From positions 186,001 through 250,000 of the forward strand of contig JANPZU010000001.1 in NCBI GenBank assembly GCA_024707405.1: a DNA stretch of 64,000 nt, read 5' to 3'. The translations under genes were made by a program, and so were the position numbers. Below are positions 1-8,165 of this stretch, in pieces. The DNA is from Luteimonas sp. (lineage in GTDB: Bacteria > Pseudomonadota > Gammaproteobacteria > Xanthomonadales > Xanthomonadaceae). Numbering within the stretch: position 1 is the stretch's first letter; each line of letters starts with the position of its first letter. The notes beneath the pieces are model-generated. The model did no database searches and was not told where the DNA came from. It saw nothing but the letters and a program-made list of their open reading frames with translations.

Positions 1-344
1 CCATTTTCCTTCTTCAGCCACTTCCACAGCGGGTGCGCGCCGCTGCCGTTGACCTCGATCTTGGCGAACATCGGGAAGTCGACGTCATAGGTCAGCGAGC
101 AGAACTCGGCGATCTCGGCCTCGTCGCCCGGTTCCTGGTGCCCGAACTGGTCGCAGGGAAAGCCCAGCACGACCAGCCCACGGTCGCGATAGTCCTCCCA
201 GAGCTTCTGCAGCCCGGTGTATTGCGGGGTGAACCCGCATTTCGAGGCGACGTTGACGATCAGCAGTACCTTGCCGGCATAGGCCGACAACGGCACCGGC
301 TGGCCATCGATCCCGGTTGCGGCAAAGTCTTCGATGTCGGCCAA
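1..344 (-). CDS. Glutathione peroxidase, 3' part outside the window
   Basis: A reading frame runs off the left edge and encodes the first ~114 residues of a thiol-dependent glutathione peroxidase (BtuE/Gpx family, usually ~160 residues), which reduces peroxides in the cytoplasm. Visible hallmarks are NVASKCGFTPQY with the peroxidatic cysteine at about residue 36, the GFPCDQFGHQEPG block carrying the active-site Gln, and the FPMFAKIEVNG segment. The active site has Cys rather than selenocysteine, as usual in bacteria. No ATG lies at the right place; a TTG at 344 follows AGGAG by 6 bases and gives the expected family N-terminus, so I chose it. Function is confident; the missing ~45 residues, including the catalytic Trp region, cannot be checked. 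Confidence 0.9.
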   Translation of the reverse strand, partial: MADIEDFAATGIDGQPVPLSAYAGKVLLIVNVASKCGFTPQYTGLQKLWEDYRDRGLVVLGFPCDQFGHQEPGDEAEIAEFCSLTYDVDFPMFAKIEVNGSGAHPLWKWLKKEN

Positions 345-488
345 CGGCGTCTCCTGTGCAGTGCAGCAATCATTCTACGGTGCCGGCGAGCCGTATCGGA
401 CACCATCGTGCACGTGCCGAACGTCACGCGCCGGTGAAGGAGTGATCGGATACGCTTGGGGGTTCTCCACGACGAGGAAACCGTCCTG

Positions 489-2684
489 ATGAAGCACCCG
501 CTCGCCGCCGCCCTTGCCATCGCACTGACCGGCACGGTCATGGCCGTCCCCACCACCCATGCGACCCCCCAAGAGGCCAACGTGCCTGCCCAGAATCCGC
601 CGTCGACGGCCGACCGGAACCAGGACAACCCGCTCTTCGTCCAGAGCCCGCTGCCGTTGCAGTTCCCGCAGTTCGACAAGCTGAAGGACGAGCACTTCGC
701 ACCCGCCTTCGACGCCGGCATGGCCGAGAACCTGCGCGAGATCGACGCCATCGTCAACCAGCGTTCGATGCCGACCTTCGAGAACACGATCATCGCGCTG
801 GAGAACTCCGGCAAGCTGTTGTCCAACGCGCGCCGCATCTTCGCCAACCTCAACGGCACCGACACCAACGACGCGCGCAAGGACATCAACAACGCTTACT
901 CGCCGAAATTCGCCGCGCACCGCGATGCGATCGTGCTGAACCCGCGCCTGTTCCAGCGCATCGAGGCGGTCTACAACCAGCGCAACGACATCGGCCTCGA
1001 TGCCGAAGGCATCCGCCTGGTCGAGCGTTACCACGACAGCTTCGTGCGTTCCGGCGCCAAGCTGTCCGATGCCGACAAGGCGCGCTTGAAGGAAATCAAT
1101 GCGCGCTCGGCCGAGCTCGGCACCCAGTTCTCCAACAACGTGCTCGACGAGGTCAACGACTCGGCGGTCATCGTCGACACCGCCGCCGAACTCGACGGCA
1201 TGAGCGATGCGCAGATCGCAACGGCTGCGGCCGCAGCCAAGTCGCGCGGACTCGACGGCAAGTACGCCATCACCCTGCTCAACACCACCGGCCAGCCGCC
1301 GCTGCCGCAACTCAACAATCGCAGCGTGCGCCAGCGCGTGCACGAGGCATCGGTCGCGCGCGGCAGCCGCGGCAACCAGTGGGACAACACCGGCATCGTC
1401 GCCGAAGTCCTCAAGCTGCGCGTCGAACGCGCCAAGCTGCTGGGCTACGACAGCTCCGCAGCCTTCGTGCTGGCCGACGAAACCGCCGGCAGCGTACAGG
1501 CGGTCAACGACATGCTCGGCCGGCTGGCGCCGGCGGCGGTCGCCAATGCCCGCAAGGAAGGCGCGGTGCTGCAGGCGATGATCGATCGCGAGCAGGCCGC
1601 GAAGGGCGAGCCGACTTTCCAGCTCGAGCCTTGGGACTGGGCCTACTACACCGAGAAGGTGCGCAAGGCCGAGTACGACTTCGACGACAACGAGATGAAG
1701 CCGTACTTCGAGATGCGCAACGTGCTGGAAAACGGCGTGTTCCATGCCGCGACCGAGCTGTACGGCATCACCTTCAAGGAACGCCACGACCTGCCGAAGT
1801 ACCACGCCGACACGTGGATCTACGACGTGTTCGACAAGGACGGCTCGCAGCTGTCGATCTTCATCTTCGACCCGTACGCGCGTCCGTCCAAGCGCGGTGG
1901 TGCGTGGATGAACTCCTACGTCGGCCAGTCCGAACTCGAAGGCACGTTGCCGGTCGTCGCCAACCACCAGAACATCCCCAAGCCGCCGGAAGGCGAGCCG
2001 ACCCTGCTCACCTGGGACGAAGTCACCACGATGTTCCACGAGTTCGGCCACGCGCTGCACGGCCTGTTCTCGGACGTGAAGTACCCGTACTTCTTCATGA
2101 ACGTGCCGCGCGACTTCGTCGAGTTCCCGTCGCAGGTCAACGAGATGTGGGCCGACTGGCCGTCGGTGCTCGCCAACTACGCCAAGCACTACCAGACCGG
2201 CGAACCCCTGCCGCAGGCACTGCTGGACAAGAAGATGGCGTCGTCGCTGTTCAACGAAGGCTTCCGCACCACCGAGTACCTGTCCGCGTCGATGATCGAC
2301 CAGTACCTGCACCAGTTGCCGGCCGACAAGCTGCCCGCAGCCGGCGAGGTCATGGCGACCGAAGCCGCTGCCCTGAAGGCGGCCGGCATGGACTATGCCG
2401 CGGTGCCGCCGCGCTACCGCACGCCGTACTTCAGCCACATCATGGGTGGCTATGCAGCCGCGTACTACGCCTACATCTGGTCGGAAGTCCTGGATGCGAA
2501 CACCGTCCAGTGGATCGAGGCCAATGGCGGCCTGAAGCGCGAGAACGGCGACCGCCTGCGCGAGACCCTGCTGTCGAAGGGTGGCGCAAAGGACGCGAAG
2601 CAGCTGTTCGTCGACTTCACCGGCAGCGAGCCGGCGATCGAACCGTTGCTCAAGAAGCGCGGGCTGGACGCAGCGCCACAGTAA
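489..2684 (+). CDS. dcp: Exported M3 family peptidyl-dipeptidase (Dcp-like)
   Basis: Encodes 731 residues. An N-terminal Sec signal (MKHPLAAALAIALTGTVMA) is followed by the all-helical M3 zinc metallopeptidase fold. The zinc motif HEFGH lies at about residues 517-521 in the context TMFHEFGHALHGLFS, and the downstream FVEFPSQVNEMWADW stretch, holding the third zinc ligand region, is typical of Dcp, which removes C-terminal dipeptides from short peptides. I placed the start at the second in-frame Met because it begins the signal peptide and has GAGGAA upstream. A strong hairpin terminator follows. A distinct M3 enzyme is encoded at 46026-48056. M3 membership is certain; Dcp rather than oligopeptidase A is inferred from length and motif context. 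Confidence 0.93.
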   Translation: MKHPLAAALAIALTGTVMAVPTTHATPQEANVPAQNPPSTADRNQDNPLFVQSPLPLQFPQFDKLKDEHFAPAFDAGMAENLREIDAIVNQRSMPTFENTIIALENSGKLLSNARRIFANLNGTDTNDARKDINNAYSPKFAAHRDAIVLNPRLFQRIEAVYNQRNDIGLDAEGIRLVERYHDSFVRSGAKLSDADKARLKEINARSAELGTQFSNNVLDEVNDSAVIVDTAAELDGMSDAQIATAAAAAKSRGLDGKYAITLLNTTGQPPLPQLNNRSVRQRVHEASVARGSRGNQWDNTGIVAEVLKLRVERAKLLGYDSSAAFVLADETAGSVQAVNDMLGRLAPAAVANARKEGAVLQAMIDREQAAKGEPTFQLEPWDWAYYTEKVRKAEYDFDDNEMKPYFEMRNVLENGVFHAATELYGITFKERHDLPKYHADTWIYDVFDKDGSQLSIFIFDPYARPSKRGGAWMNSYVGQSELEGTLPVVANHQNIPKPPEGEPTLLTWDEVTTMFHEFGHALHGLFSDVKYPYFFMNVPRDFVEFPSQVNEMWADWPSVLANYAKHYQTGEPLPQALLDKKMASSLFNEGFRTTEYLSASMIDQYLHQLPADKLPAAGEVMATEAAALKAAGMDYAAVPPRYRTPYFSHIMGGYAAAYYAYIWSEVLDANTVQWIEANGGLKRENGDRLRETLLSKGGAKDAKQLFVDFTGSEPAIEPLLKKRGLDAAPQ

Positions 2685-2704
2685 TCGTGAGCATCAGCTG
2701 CAAA

Positions 2705-2737
2705 CAAAAAGCCGCCGGAACCCCCAGCGGCTTTTTT
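2705..2737 (+). terminator. Rho-independent terminator of the M3 peptidase gene
   Basis: Stem AAAAAGCCGC / GCGGCTTTTTT with an 11-base loop and a T-run, 20 bases after the peptidase stop codon. The A-run on the left arm lets it also act on the opposite strand, where the convergent DUF3298 gene ends at 2795. Confidence 0.9.
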
Positions 2738-2794
2738 GTCTGCCCTGCATCGCCTCGCAAAACACTAGGCGCCGGAGCCACAAGCGGAAGACCC

Positions 2795-3613
2795 TCAGCC
2801 TCCGGCGAACAGCTCGCGATACTCTGCCGCGACGTGCGGCAACAGCACCGAGGCAGGCACCTCGACCACCTGCACGCCGTCGGAATAAGGCCCCACCTGG
2901 TAGGGCGGAAACACGAAACGCAGCGCGAGCAAGCGCCCATCGTTACCGACGACCGGCTCGAACTGCTCGAAGTTCTGCGCTTCGGCGCTGGATCCTTCGT
3001 CGATCATGCGTCCGGCCGAACGGATGATCCGCTGGCGTTCGGCCGGATCGAGCTCGTCGGCATCCACGCGTTGCGACAAGGCCGCATGCAGGCGCTCGCG
3101 CACGTAGGTGGACACGTCCCGCCATGCACCGGGCTGGTCGATCAGGTCGTCGATGCGCAGCAGGGACTGCCGCTCCGGCAGCCAAACGAAACGGGCGACC
3201 AGCGGCGTGCCGTGCGCACCGCCGGTATAGCTGCTGCCGTCCGCGGCAATGGCCAGGATGCTCGGGGTGTCCGCGATCGTGCTGAACACCAGCGACAGGT
3301 CGTAAGGGCCGGATGCGCTACCGGCAGGCATGCCTTCGACCGCCTCCATCAACTCGCCGCGGGCGGCATCGACGTAACGCTGCAACTCGATCGCCAGGCC
3401 CGGGTACTTGTTCGCCTCGGGCGGATAAGTGATGCCGATGATGTAGCGCGGGCCGGTCTCGACCACGTCCTTCAAGTCGGGTACCGGTTCTTCGAGCGCT
3501 GTCGGTACGGCATCCGGCTCGGATCCGTCCACGCCGGCCTGCGGCACGGCACCTTCACGCTGGCATGCCGCCAGCAACAGCAACAAGATGGTGCTTCCCC
3601 AAAGTCGTTTCAT
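2795..3613 (-). CDS. Lipoprotein with DUF3298/RsiV-like domain
   Basis: Encodes 272 residues. The N-terminus MKRLWGSTILLLLLAAC has a lipobox with Cys17, so the protein is expected to be anchored in the cell envelope. Residues ~65-150 and ~160-270 resemble the paired DUF4163/DUF3298 domains known from RsiV and PdaC: the YTGGAHGT motif, then a helical stretch with DERxx-type acidic residues, then FVFPPYQVGPYSDG and the final VEVPASVLLPHV. In RsiV this fold binds lysozyme and in PdaC it accompanies a peptidoglycan deacetylase; neither partner domain is present here, so the exact role is unknown. It is a single gene, convergent with the upstream peptidase gene. The start is set by the lipoprotein signal; GGAAG lies upstream. 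Confidence 0.82.
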   Translation of the reverse strand: MKRLWGSTILLLLLAACQREGAVPQAGVDGSEPDAVPTALEEPVPDLKDVVETGPRYIIGITYPPEANKYPGLAIELQRYVDAARGELMEAVEGMPAGSASGPYDLSLVFSTIADTPSILAIAADGSSYTGGAHGTPLVARFVWLPERQSLLRIDDLIDQPGAWRDVSTYVRERLHAALSQRVDADELDPAERQRIIRSAGRMIDEGSSAEAQNFEQFEPVVGNDGRLLALRFVFPPYQVGPYSDGVQVVEVPASVLLPHVAAEYRELFAGG

Positions 3614-3751
3614 GACGGAACTCCCTTCCGGATGAAGACAGTCGACAGGATAGCGAGCACGCCGTGAAGCGGGAATAGAGCTTCCAGCAATACGATGCGC
3701 CGAACCCGCAACGATGGCCGGCGCGGCGACACCCGCCCTGCCGACACCAAA

Positions 3752-3787
3752 CAAAGAAAAGCCCCGGACGCGAACGCCCGGGGCCTT
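3752..3787 (-). terminator. Terminator of the cold-shock gene
   Basis: Perfect 7-bp stem GCCCCGG/CCGGGGC (3761-3767 with 3778-3784) with a 10-base loop. Read on the minus strand it is followed by a TTTTCTTT tract, 24 bases after the csp stop codon. Confidence 0.88.
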
Positions 3788-3810
3788 TGTGACCGAGACT
3801 TCGGTGAGGC

Positions 3811-4020
3811 TTAGACGGCCTGCACTTCGTCGGCCTGCAGGCCCTTCTGGCCCTGGACGACCTTGAAGGTGACCTTCTGGCCTTCCTGCAGCGACTTGAA
3901 GCCGGTGCCCTGGATCGAACGGAAATGGACGAACACGTCCTGGCCGTTTTCCGGGGTGATGAAGCCGAAGCCCTTGGCGTCGTTGAACCACTTGACGGTG
4001 CCAGTCTGACGATCGGACAT
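3811..4020 (-). CDS. Cold-shock protein, CspA family
   Basis: Encodes 69 residues, the standard single OB-fold cold-shock domain. The RNA-binding motifs RNP1 (KGFGFI) and RNP2 (VFVHF) are intact, and the start [20 protein letters not shown] is canonical. These proteins bind single-stranded RNA and melt secondary structure during cold or growth transitions. AAGGAGT sits 8 bases before the ATG, a strong ribosome site. A longer in-frame extension upstream exists but is not conserved in the family, so the internal ATG is chosen. The gene is monocistronic, with its own terminator and ~240 bases of leader before rluF. Which paralogue (CspA, CspD or other) cannot be told from sequence alone. Confidence 0.96.
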   Translation of the reverse strand: MSDRQTGTVKWFNDAKGFGFITPENGQDVFVHFRSIQGTGFKSLQEGQKVTFKVVQGQKGLQADEVQAV

Positions 4021-4261
4021 TGTTGTTACTCCTTGGAACAATACAGTGGATGGATACCAGATCCGCGGTGGGCGGTACCTGGACTGTGTCGGCAAGGGGT
4101 AACGCGAACGATGGAGCGGATCGTCTGGAACAAGCCGCAAGCGGCCCTGGAACCTGGTGATCTACCGCATCGGAGCCACGATGTACCGTGATCCCGCTTC
4201 GAACAGTCCGCGCACCATACCCTACTTTCCACCGGAAGTGTGAACAGCCCGGAATCCCCTG
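4021..4261 (-). promoter_or_regulatory. Leader and promoter region of the cold-shock gene
   Basis: These 241 non-coding bases separate the rluF stop from the csp start. cspA-type genes often carry a long 5' leader that refolds with temperature; the length here allows one. The only firm element I see is the AAGGAGT ribosome site next to the ATG. I could not identify a convincing -35/-10 pair or the classical cold box by eye. Confidence 0.35.
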
Positions 4262-4975
4262 CTACCAGTCCTCCCGACCCGGCAACAGGCCCGCCAATTC
4301 GGCATCGGTCAGGTTGCGCCACTGGCCCGGCTTGAGGTGGCCCAGCTTCACGTTGCCGATCCGCGTCCGCAGCAGCCCCTTCACCCGGAAGCCGAAGTGC
4401 GCCGCCATCAGCCGGATCTGCCGGTTGAGCCCCTGCACCAGCACGATCCGGAAACCGAACCGCCCCAGCTTGCCGGTCTTGCACGGCAACGTGGTCTGCC
4501 CGTGCAACGGCACCCCGCGCGACATCCCGCGCAGGAACTCCGGGGTGACCGGGTGGTTCACGACCACCATGTACTCCTTTTCCAGCTTGTTCTCGGCGCG
4601 CAGGATCGCGTTGACGATGTCGCCGTTGCTGGTCAGCAGGATCAGCCCCTCCGAGTCCTTGTCCAGCCGCCCGATGGGGAAGATCCGCTGTTCGTGCCCG
4701 ACGAAATCGACGATGTTGCCCTTCACTGCCCCCTCGGTCGTGGAGGTCACGCCGACCGGCTTGTTCAACGCGATGTAGATGTGCCGGCGCTTGCCGGCGG
4801 CAGCCTGGCGCAAGCGCAGGGGCTCGCCGTCCACGCGTACCTCGTCGCCCTCCCCGACCTCGCTGCCCATGCGCGCCCGCATGCCGTTGACCGTCACCCG
4901 GCCCTCGCCGATGAGGCGGTCGGCCTCACGCCGCGAACAGAATCCGGTGTCGCTGATGTGCTTGTTGAGTCGCAT
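4262..4975 (-). CDS. rluF: 23S rRNA pseudouridine synthase RluF-like (RsuA family)
   Basis: Encodes 237 residues. An N-terminal S4 RNA-binding domain (MRLNKHISDTGFCSRREADR, residues ~1-50) precedes the pseudouridine synthase domain. The catalytic loop GRLDKDSEGLILLT carries the active-site Asp, and LVQGLNRQIRLMAAHFGFRV is the RluF-type motif near the C-terminus. RluF converts U2604 of 23S rRNA to pseudouridine; RluB and RsuA are close paralogues. The FRIVLVQGLNRQIR wording and the LTSNGDIVNAILRAENKLEKEY stretch match RluF better than RsuA. It is shorter than the E. coli enzyme (~290 residues) because the basic C-terminal tail is missing. Confidence 0.9.
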   Translation of the reverse strand: MRLNKHISDTGFCSRREADRLIGEGRVTVNGMRARMGSEVGEGDEVRVDGEPLRLRQAAAGKRRHIYIALNKPVGVTSTTEGAVKGNIVDFVGHEQRIFPIGRLDKDSEGLILLTSNGDIVNAILRAENKLEKEYMVVVNHPVTPEFLRGMSRGVPLHGQTTLPCKTGKLGRFGFRIVLVQGLNRQIRLMAAHFGFRVKGLLRTRIGNVKLGHLKPGQWRNLTDAELAGLLPGREDW

Positions 4976-5041
4976 GTATGGGGATGGCAGGCGCGGGGCG
5001 CGCAGTCTGGCAGATCGGGGGCGTGGCGCCGAGCCCGAGAC

Positions 5042-5326
5042 TCAGGCCAGTTCGACGATGTCGTCGTAGTCTCGGTGGCGCGCAACGAAATCCGCTGCAT
5101 ACGAACATTGCGGCACGACCCGCAGCCCTTCGGCCCGCGCCCAGTCCATCGCCGCACGTACCAGACGCGCGGCGATGCCCCGCCCACCGACTGCCGTCGG
5201 CACGCCGGTGTGCCGGATCACCATGCGACCGCCCGACAGCGCGTAGTCCAACACGCAGGCATGGCCTTCGACCACGGCCTGGAAACGACCGATCCGGGTG
5301 TCCTGGGTGATCTGGATGTCGTCCAT
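5042..5326 (-). CDS. Small GNAT-family acetyltransferase (YjdJ/NATD1-like)
   Basis: Encodes 94 residues, the compact single-domain GNAT subgroup. The acetyl-CoA loop is HTGVPTAVGGRGIAARLVRAAMDWA (about residues 39-63), matching the family pattern of a conserved His followed by a Gly-rich turn and helix; the C-terminal QCSYAADFVARH segment is also conserved in these proteins. The substrate is not known for the family. It is transcribed alone, between rluF and the divergent 61-residue gene. TTAGACT about 30 bases upstream may be its -10 element. The start is supported by family length; the ribosome site is weak. Confidence 0.85.
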   Translation of the reverse strand: MDDIQITQDTRIGRFQAVVEGHACVLDYALSGGRMVIRHTGVPTAVGGRGIAARLVRAAMDWARAEGLRVVPQCSYAADFVARHRDYDDIVELA

Positions 5327-5468
5327 GGGAGAGTTCTTCCGGGTGACGGATCGAGTCTAACCCTGCACCGAAGGCCGCTGCGCCTCTGGTGGTCAACACG
5401 CTGCCACAAGCGTTCGGCAGGCTGACGCACAGCGTCACCCTTTCATGAGACCCGGATCACGCTTCGAG

Positions 5469-5485
5469 TTGGCACGCAACGTGCT
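5469..5485 (+). promoter_or_regulatory. Candidate sigma-54 (-24/-12) promoter
   Basis: TTGGCACG, four bases, then GTGCTT. The invariant -24 GG (5471-5472) and -12 GC (5483-5484) are separated by exactly 10 bases, as RpoN promoters require, and the -24 half matches the consensus YTGGCACG perfectly. The -12 half has one mismatch (GTGC for TTGC). A start ~12 bases downstream would leave a ~28-base leader containing the AGGGGAA ribosome site of the gene at 5525. No enhancer-binding-protein site was identified. Confidence 0.6.
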
Positions 5486-5524
5486 TGAACCAAGGCAAGA
5501 CTTTCATCCAACAGGGGAACCGCG

Positions 5525-5710
5525 ATGTCCATGATCGATCCAGCCACCGAGCACCAGGCCGTCACCCGTCTGTTCGAACTTTCGCGCAGCGGCGACATCG
5601 ACAACCTGGAGTTCTCGCAACTCGACGCGCTGATCTACGAACGCCTCGAGCAGACCTATCGCGTGACGTCCGCCGATCTTTGCAACGAGCGCGTGCTGGC
5701 GGCAGAGTAA
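5525..5710 (+). CDS. Small protein of unknown function, likely RpoN-dependent
   Basis: Encodes 61 residues, acidic and mostly helical in appearance (the stretch VTRLFELSRSGDIDNLEFSQLDALI), with one cysteine near the C-terminus and no signal peptide or membrane segment. I do not recognise the family. That it is a real gene is supported by AGGGGAA 7 bases before the ATG, a sigma-54 promoter candidate just upstream, and a strong terminator 16 bases after the stop. The unit is therefore a compact one-gene operon. Possible roles such as an adaptor or nitrogen/motility-linked regulator would be guesswork. An alternative start two codons later is possible. Confidence 0.72.
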   Translation: MSMIDPATEHQAVTRLFELSRSGDIDNLEFSQLDALIYERLEQTYRVTSADLCNERVLAAE

Positions 5711-5725
5711 TTCCATACCGGGGGA

Positions 5726-5771
5726 GAAGCAGGGCCGCCAGCGCGACACGCGCCGGCCCTGCTTCGATTTT
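5726..5771. terminator. Bidirectional terminator
   Basis: A 12-bp perfect stem (GAAGCAGGGCCG / CGGCCCTGCTTC) with a 16-base loop followed by GATTTT. It lies between the convergent 61-residue gene and the rhomboid gene, so it can serve both. Confidence 0.85.
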
Positions 5772-5776
5772 CGTGA

Positions 5777-6400
5777 TCAGCCCGCCCCGGAGGGATCCAT
5801 CAACCTCGCCATGAACGTCGTCGCCGCGCGCGGCTCCATGAAGATCGTGAACACGATGCCGTAGACCGCGCCCCACAGGTGCGCGCTGTGATTGACGTTG
5901 TCTGTGCCGCGGCGATCCATCCAGATGCTGTAGCCCAGGTACAGGCCGCCGAACACGAAGGCCGGGATGCCGATGGGGATCAGGAACACGTAGATCTTCG
6001 ACCACGGCGCCAGCAGGATGAAGGCGAACAGCACCGCCGATACCGCACCCGACGCACCGAGGCTGCGGTAATTCGGATCGCGCTGGTGGCGGATGTAGGT
6101 CGGCATGATCGCGATGACGATCGCCGACAGGTAGAACGCAAGGTAGCCCAGCGAACCGATGTAATCGGCGAAGAACGGCTCCAACTGCGTGCCAAAGAAA
6201 TACAGCGTCACCATGTTGAACAGCAGGTGCATGCCGTCTGCATGGATGAAGCCATGCGTCAGCAGGCGGTCGTACTGCCTGTGCCGGTCGATCGCGGGCG
6301 GCCACAGGATCAACCTGTCGAGCAGCCCGCGATTGTTGAACGCCATCCACGACACCAGCACGGTGACGCCGATCAATGCCCAGGTGACGATGGATTCCAT
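5777..6400 (-). CDS. Rhomboid-family intramembrane serine protease
   Basis: Encodes 207 residues with six predicted membrane segments. The catalytic serine lies in the GASG motif (SLGASGAVSA, about residue 115) and the histidine in NHSAHLWGAVYG near residue 170; the HGFIHADGMHLLFNM block is the conserved loop-1/TM2 His-rich motif of rhomboids. These enzymes cleave single-pass membrane proteins inside the bilayer. It shares its orientation with the POT transporter gene upstream (27-base gap), so they may be cotranscribed. The natural substrate cannot be inferred. Confidence 0.92.
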   Translation of the reverse strand: MESIVTWALIGVTVLVSWMAFNNRGLLDRLILWPPAIDRHRQYDRLLTHGFIHADGMHLLFNMVTLYFFGTQLEPFFADYIGSLGYLAFYLSAIVIAIMPTYIRHQRDPNYRSLGASGAVSAVLFAFILLAPWSKIYVFLIPIGIPAFVFGGLYLGYSIWMDRRGTDNVNHSAHLWGAVYGIVFTIFMEPRAATTFMARLMDPSGAG

Positions 6401-6427
6401 GCCGTTGCGCCTCGTCGAACCGGGTCG

Positions 6428-8050
6428 TCAGACGACCCGGTAATTGTCCTGCATCTTGTAGTGCCGGGCATAAAGCCCGAACGCCATCGCGGCAACGAAT
6501 GCGAACGCTGCGAAGAAGAACATCAGGAACGCGTTCGTGCTCAAGCCCGTCGATTCGATGTTGCGCAGCACCGCCTCGTTGCGCACGCCAAAATTGGTCA
6601 GCAACACCCACAGGCTGCCGAATGTGCTGGTCAGGTACCAGAACGCCATGATCACGCCCTTCATCGCGCGCGGCGCCTGGCTGTAGGCGAATTCGAGCGC
6701 GGTCGCCGAGACCAGCACTTCACCGAAGGTCAGCAGGAAGTACGGCACGGCCTGCCAGCTCAACGACACCTGCTGGCCCTGGTCGAGCCACAACTGCAGG
6801 ATGCCGGCCGCGATCCACGACACGCCCGAGATGGCGATCCCCCAGCCCATGCGGCGCAAGGGCGTCGGATCGAAGCCCGCGCGACGCAGCAGCGGATACA
6901 GCACAAGATTGTTGAACGGGATCATCAACATGATCAGCAGCGGATTGAGCGCCTGCATCTGCGCCGCGTTGTTGATGAGCCAGCTCGGCCACCACCACGC
7001 TTCGTGCGGGATCAGCATCTCGCGACCCTGGATCACCCAGGTCGAGGCCTTCTGGTCGAACAGCGACCAGAACGGCGTCACCAGTGCGAACACGATCAGG
7101 ATCCGCAGCACGGCGCGCACGCCATCCACGGCCTCATCCGGATGCAGGCCGCGCGCACGCTCCAGCTGCATCGAAGCACCCAGGCCACCGAGCGCGATCA
7201 CCACGCCCAGGGACAGGCAGGCGGTAATCACGAAGCCAAGGCCTTCGGGCCACACCGGCAGCGAGAACACCACCGACAGCGCCCAGAGCAGCAGCATCGT
7301 GACGGCGAGCACCACGCCCAGCATCGCAACCACGTAACCCACGCGCCACTTGCCGGCCTGCTGGGCCTTCAGCGCGCTCTTCACCACGGCCATGAATCCG
7401 TTGGGATCGCGGCGTGATGGCGGCTCGTTGACGTACTCCTTGCGGCCCAGCCAGAAGATCAGCGTGGCGATGAACATCAGCACCCCGGGCACGCCGAACG
7501 CGACCGCGGGGCCATAGCTGTCGAGCAGGCGCGGTGCCAGCAGCGAGGCGAAGAACGAACCGAAGTTGATGATCCAGTAGAACGCGTCGAACACGACGCG
7601 GGCCTTGTCCTTGTTGGTCTGGTCGAACTGGTCGCCGCAGAATGACACCACCAGCGGCTTGATGCCGCCCGATCCCAGCGCGATCAGGAACAGGCCGGTG
7701 TAGAAGCCGTTCGCGTTGTTCTCGAACAACGCCAGGCAGGCGTGGCCGGCGCAGTAGATCAGCGAAAACCAGAGGATCGTGTGGTACTTGCCGAAGAAGC
7801 GATCGGCCAGCCATCCCCCCAGCAGCGGGAAGAAGTACACCCCGATCACGAACATGTGGAAGATGTCCTTGGCGCGGCCCTCGCGATCGGTCTCGGCCGG
7901 CAGGTAGCCCAGCAGGATCGAACTGATCAGGAACGGCACCAGGATGTTGCGCATCCCGTAGAAGCTGAAGCGCTCGCAGGCTTCGTTGCCGATGATGTAG
8001 CCGATCTGCCGGGGCATCTTGCCCGGCTGCGATGCCGTCGTGGTTGCCAT
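6428..8050 (-). CDS. POT-family proton-coupled oligopeptide transporter
   Basis: Encodes ~540 residues with 12-14 membrane segments. The proton-coupling motif ExxERFSFYG (EACERFSFYGMRNIL, about residues 18-32) and the FYWIINFGSFFASLLAP stretch are signatures of the POT/PTR2 (DtpT-like) family, which imports di- and tripeptides with protons. It diverges from an exported M14 peptidase gene 115 bases away, so one locus may release peptides outside the cytoplasm and import them. The start at MATTTASQPGKMPRQIGY was chosen because family members begin shortly before the ERF motif; the ribosome site is weak and longer in-frame extensions exist. Confidence 0.93.
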   Translation of the reverse strand: MATTTASQPGKMPRQIGYIIGNEACERFSFYGMRNILVPFLISSILLGYLPAETDREGRAKDIFHMFVIGVYFFPLLGGWLADRFFGKYHTILWFSLIYCAGHACLALFENNANGFYTGLFLIALGSGGIKPLVVSFCGDQFDQTNKDKARVVFDAFYWIINFGSFFASLLAPRLLDSYGPAVAFGVPGVLMFIATLIFWLGRKEYVNEPPSRRDPNGFMAVVKSALKAQQAGKWRVGYVVAMLGVVLAVTMLLLWALSVVFSLPVWPEGLGFVITACLSLGVVIALGGLGASMQLERARGLHPDEAVDGVRAVLRILIVFALVTPFWSLFDQKASTWVIQGREMLIPHEAWWWPSWLINNAAQMQALNPLLIMLMIPFNNLVLYPLLRRAGFDPTPLRRMGWGIAISGVSWIAAGILQLWLDQGQQVSLSWQAVPYFLLTFGEVLVSATALEFAYSQAPRAMKGVIMAFWYLTSTFGSLWVLLTNFGVRNEAVLRNIESTGLSTNAFLMFFFAAFAFVAAMAFGLYARHYKMQDNYRVV

Positions 8051-8165
8051 GCCTTGCACGCCCGCCCTGTTCCCGTGGATGGCGAAGGCTACCCGATCCC
8101 GCAGGCCGGGGACGAGTCCCCGAAGCCACGGACTGGCATCATCCATGCTCCGCAATCCCCGCAGA

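Noticed and set aside
375..2438. Long minus-strand frame (687 codons) opposite the Dcp-like gene, and similar frames opposite selO, deaD, M13 and other genes
   Set aside because: High-GC coding DNA gives long open antisense frames. None shows family motifs, sensible composition or ribosome sites, whereas the opposite strand has complete known proteins.
8019..8165. Longer N-terminus for the M14 peptidase from 8019
   Set aside because: It would overlap the divergent transporter start and precede the obvious signal peptide with a non-conserved Arg/Pro-rich stretch.
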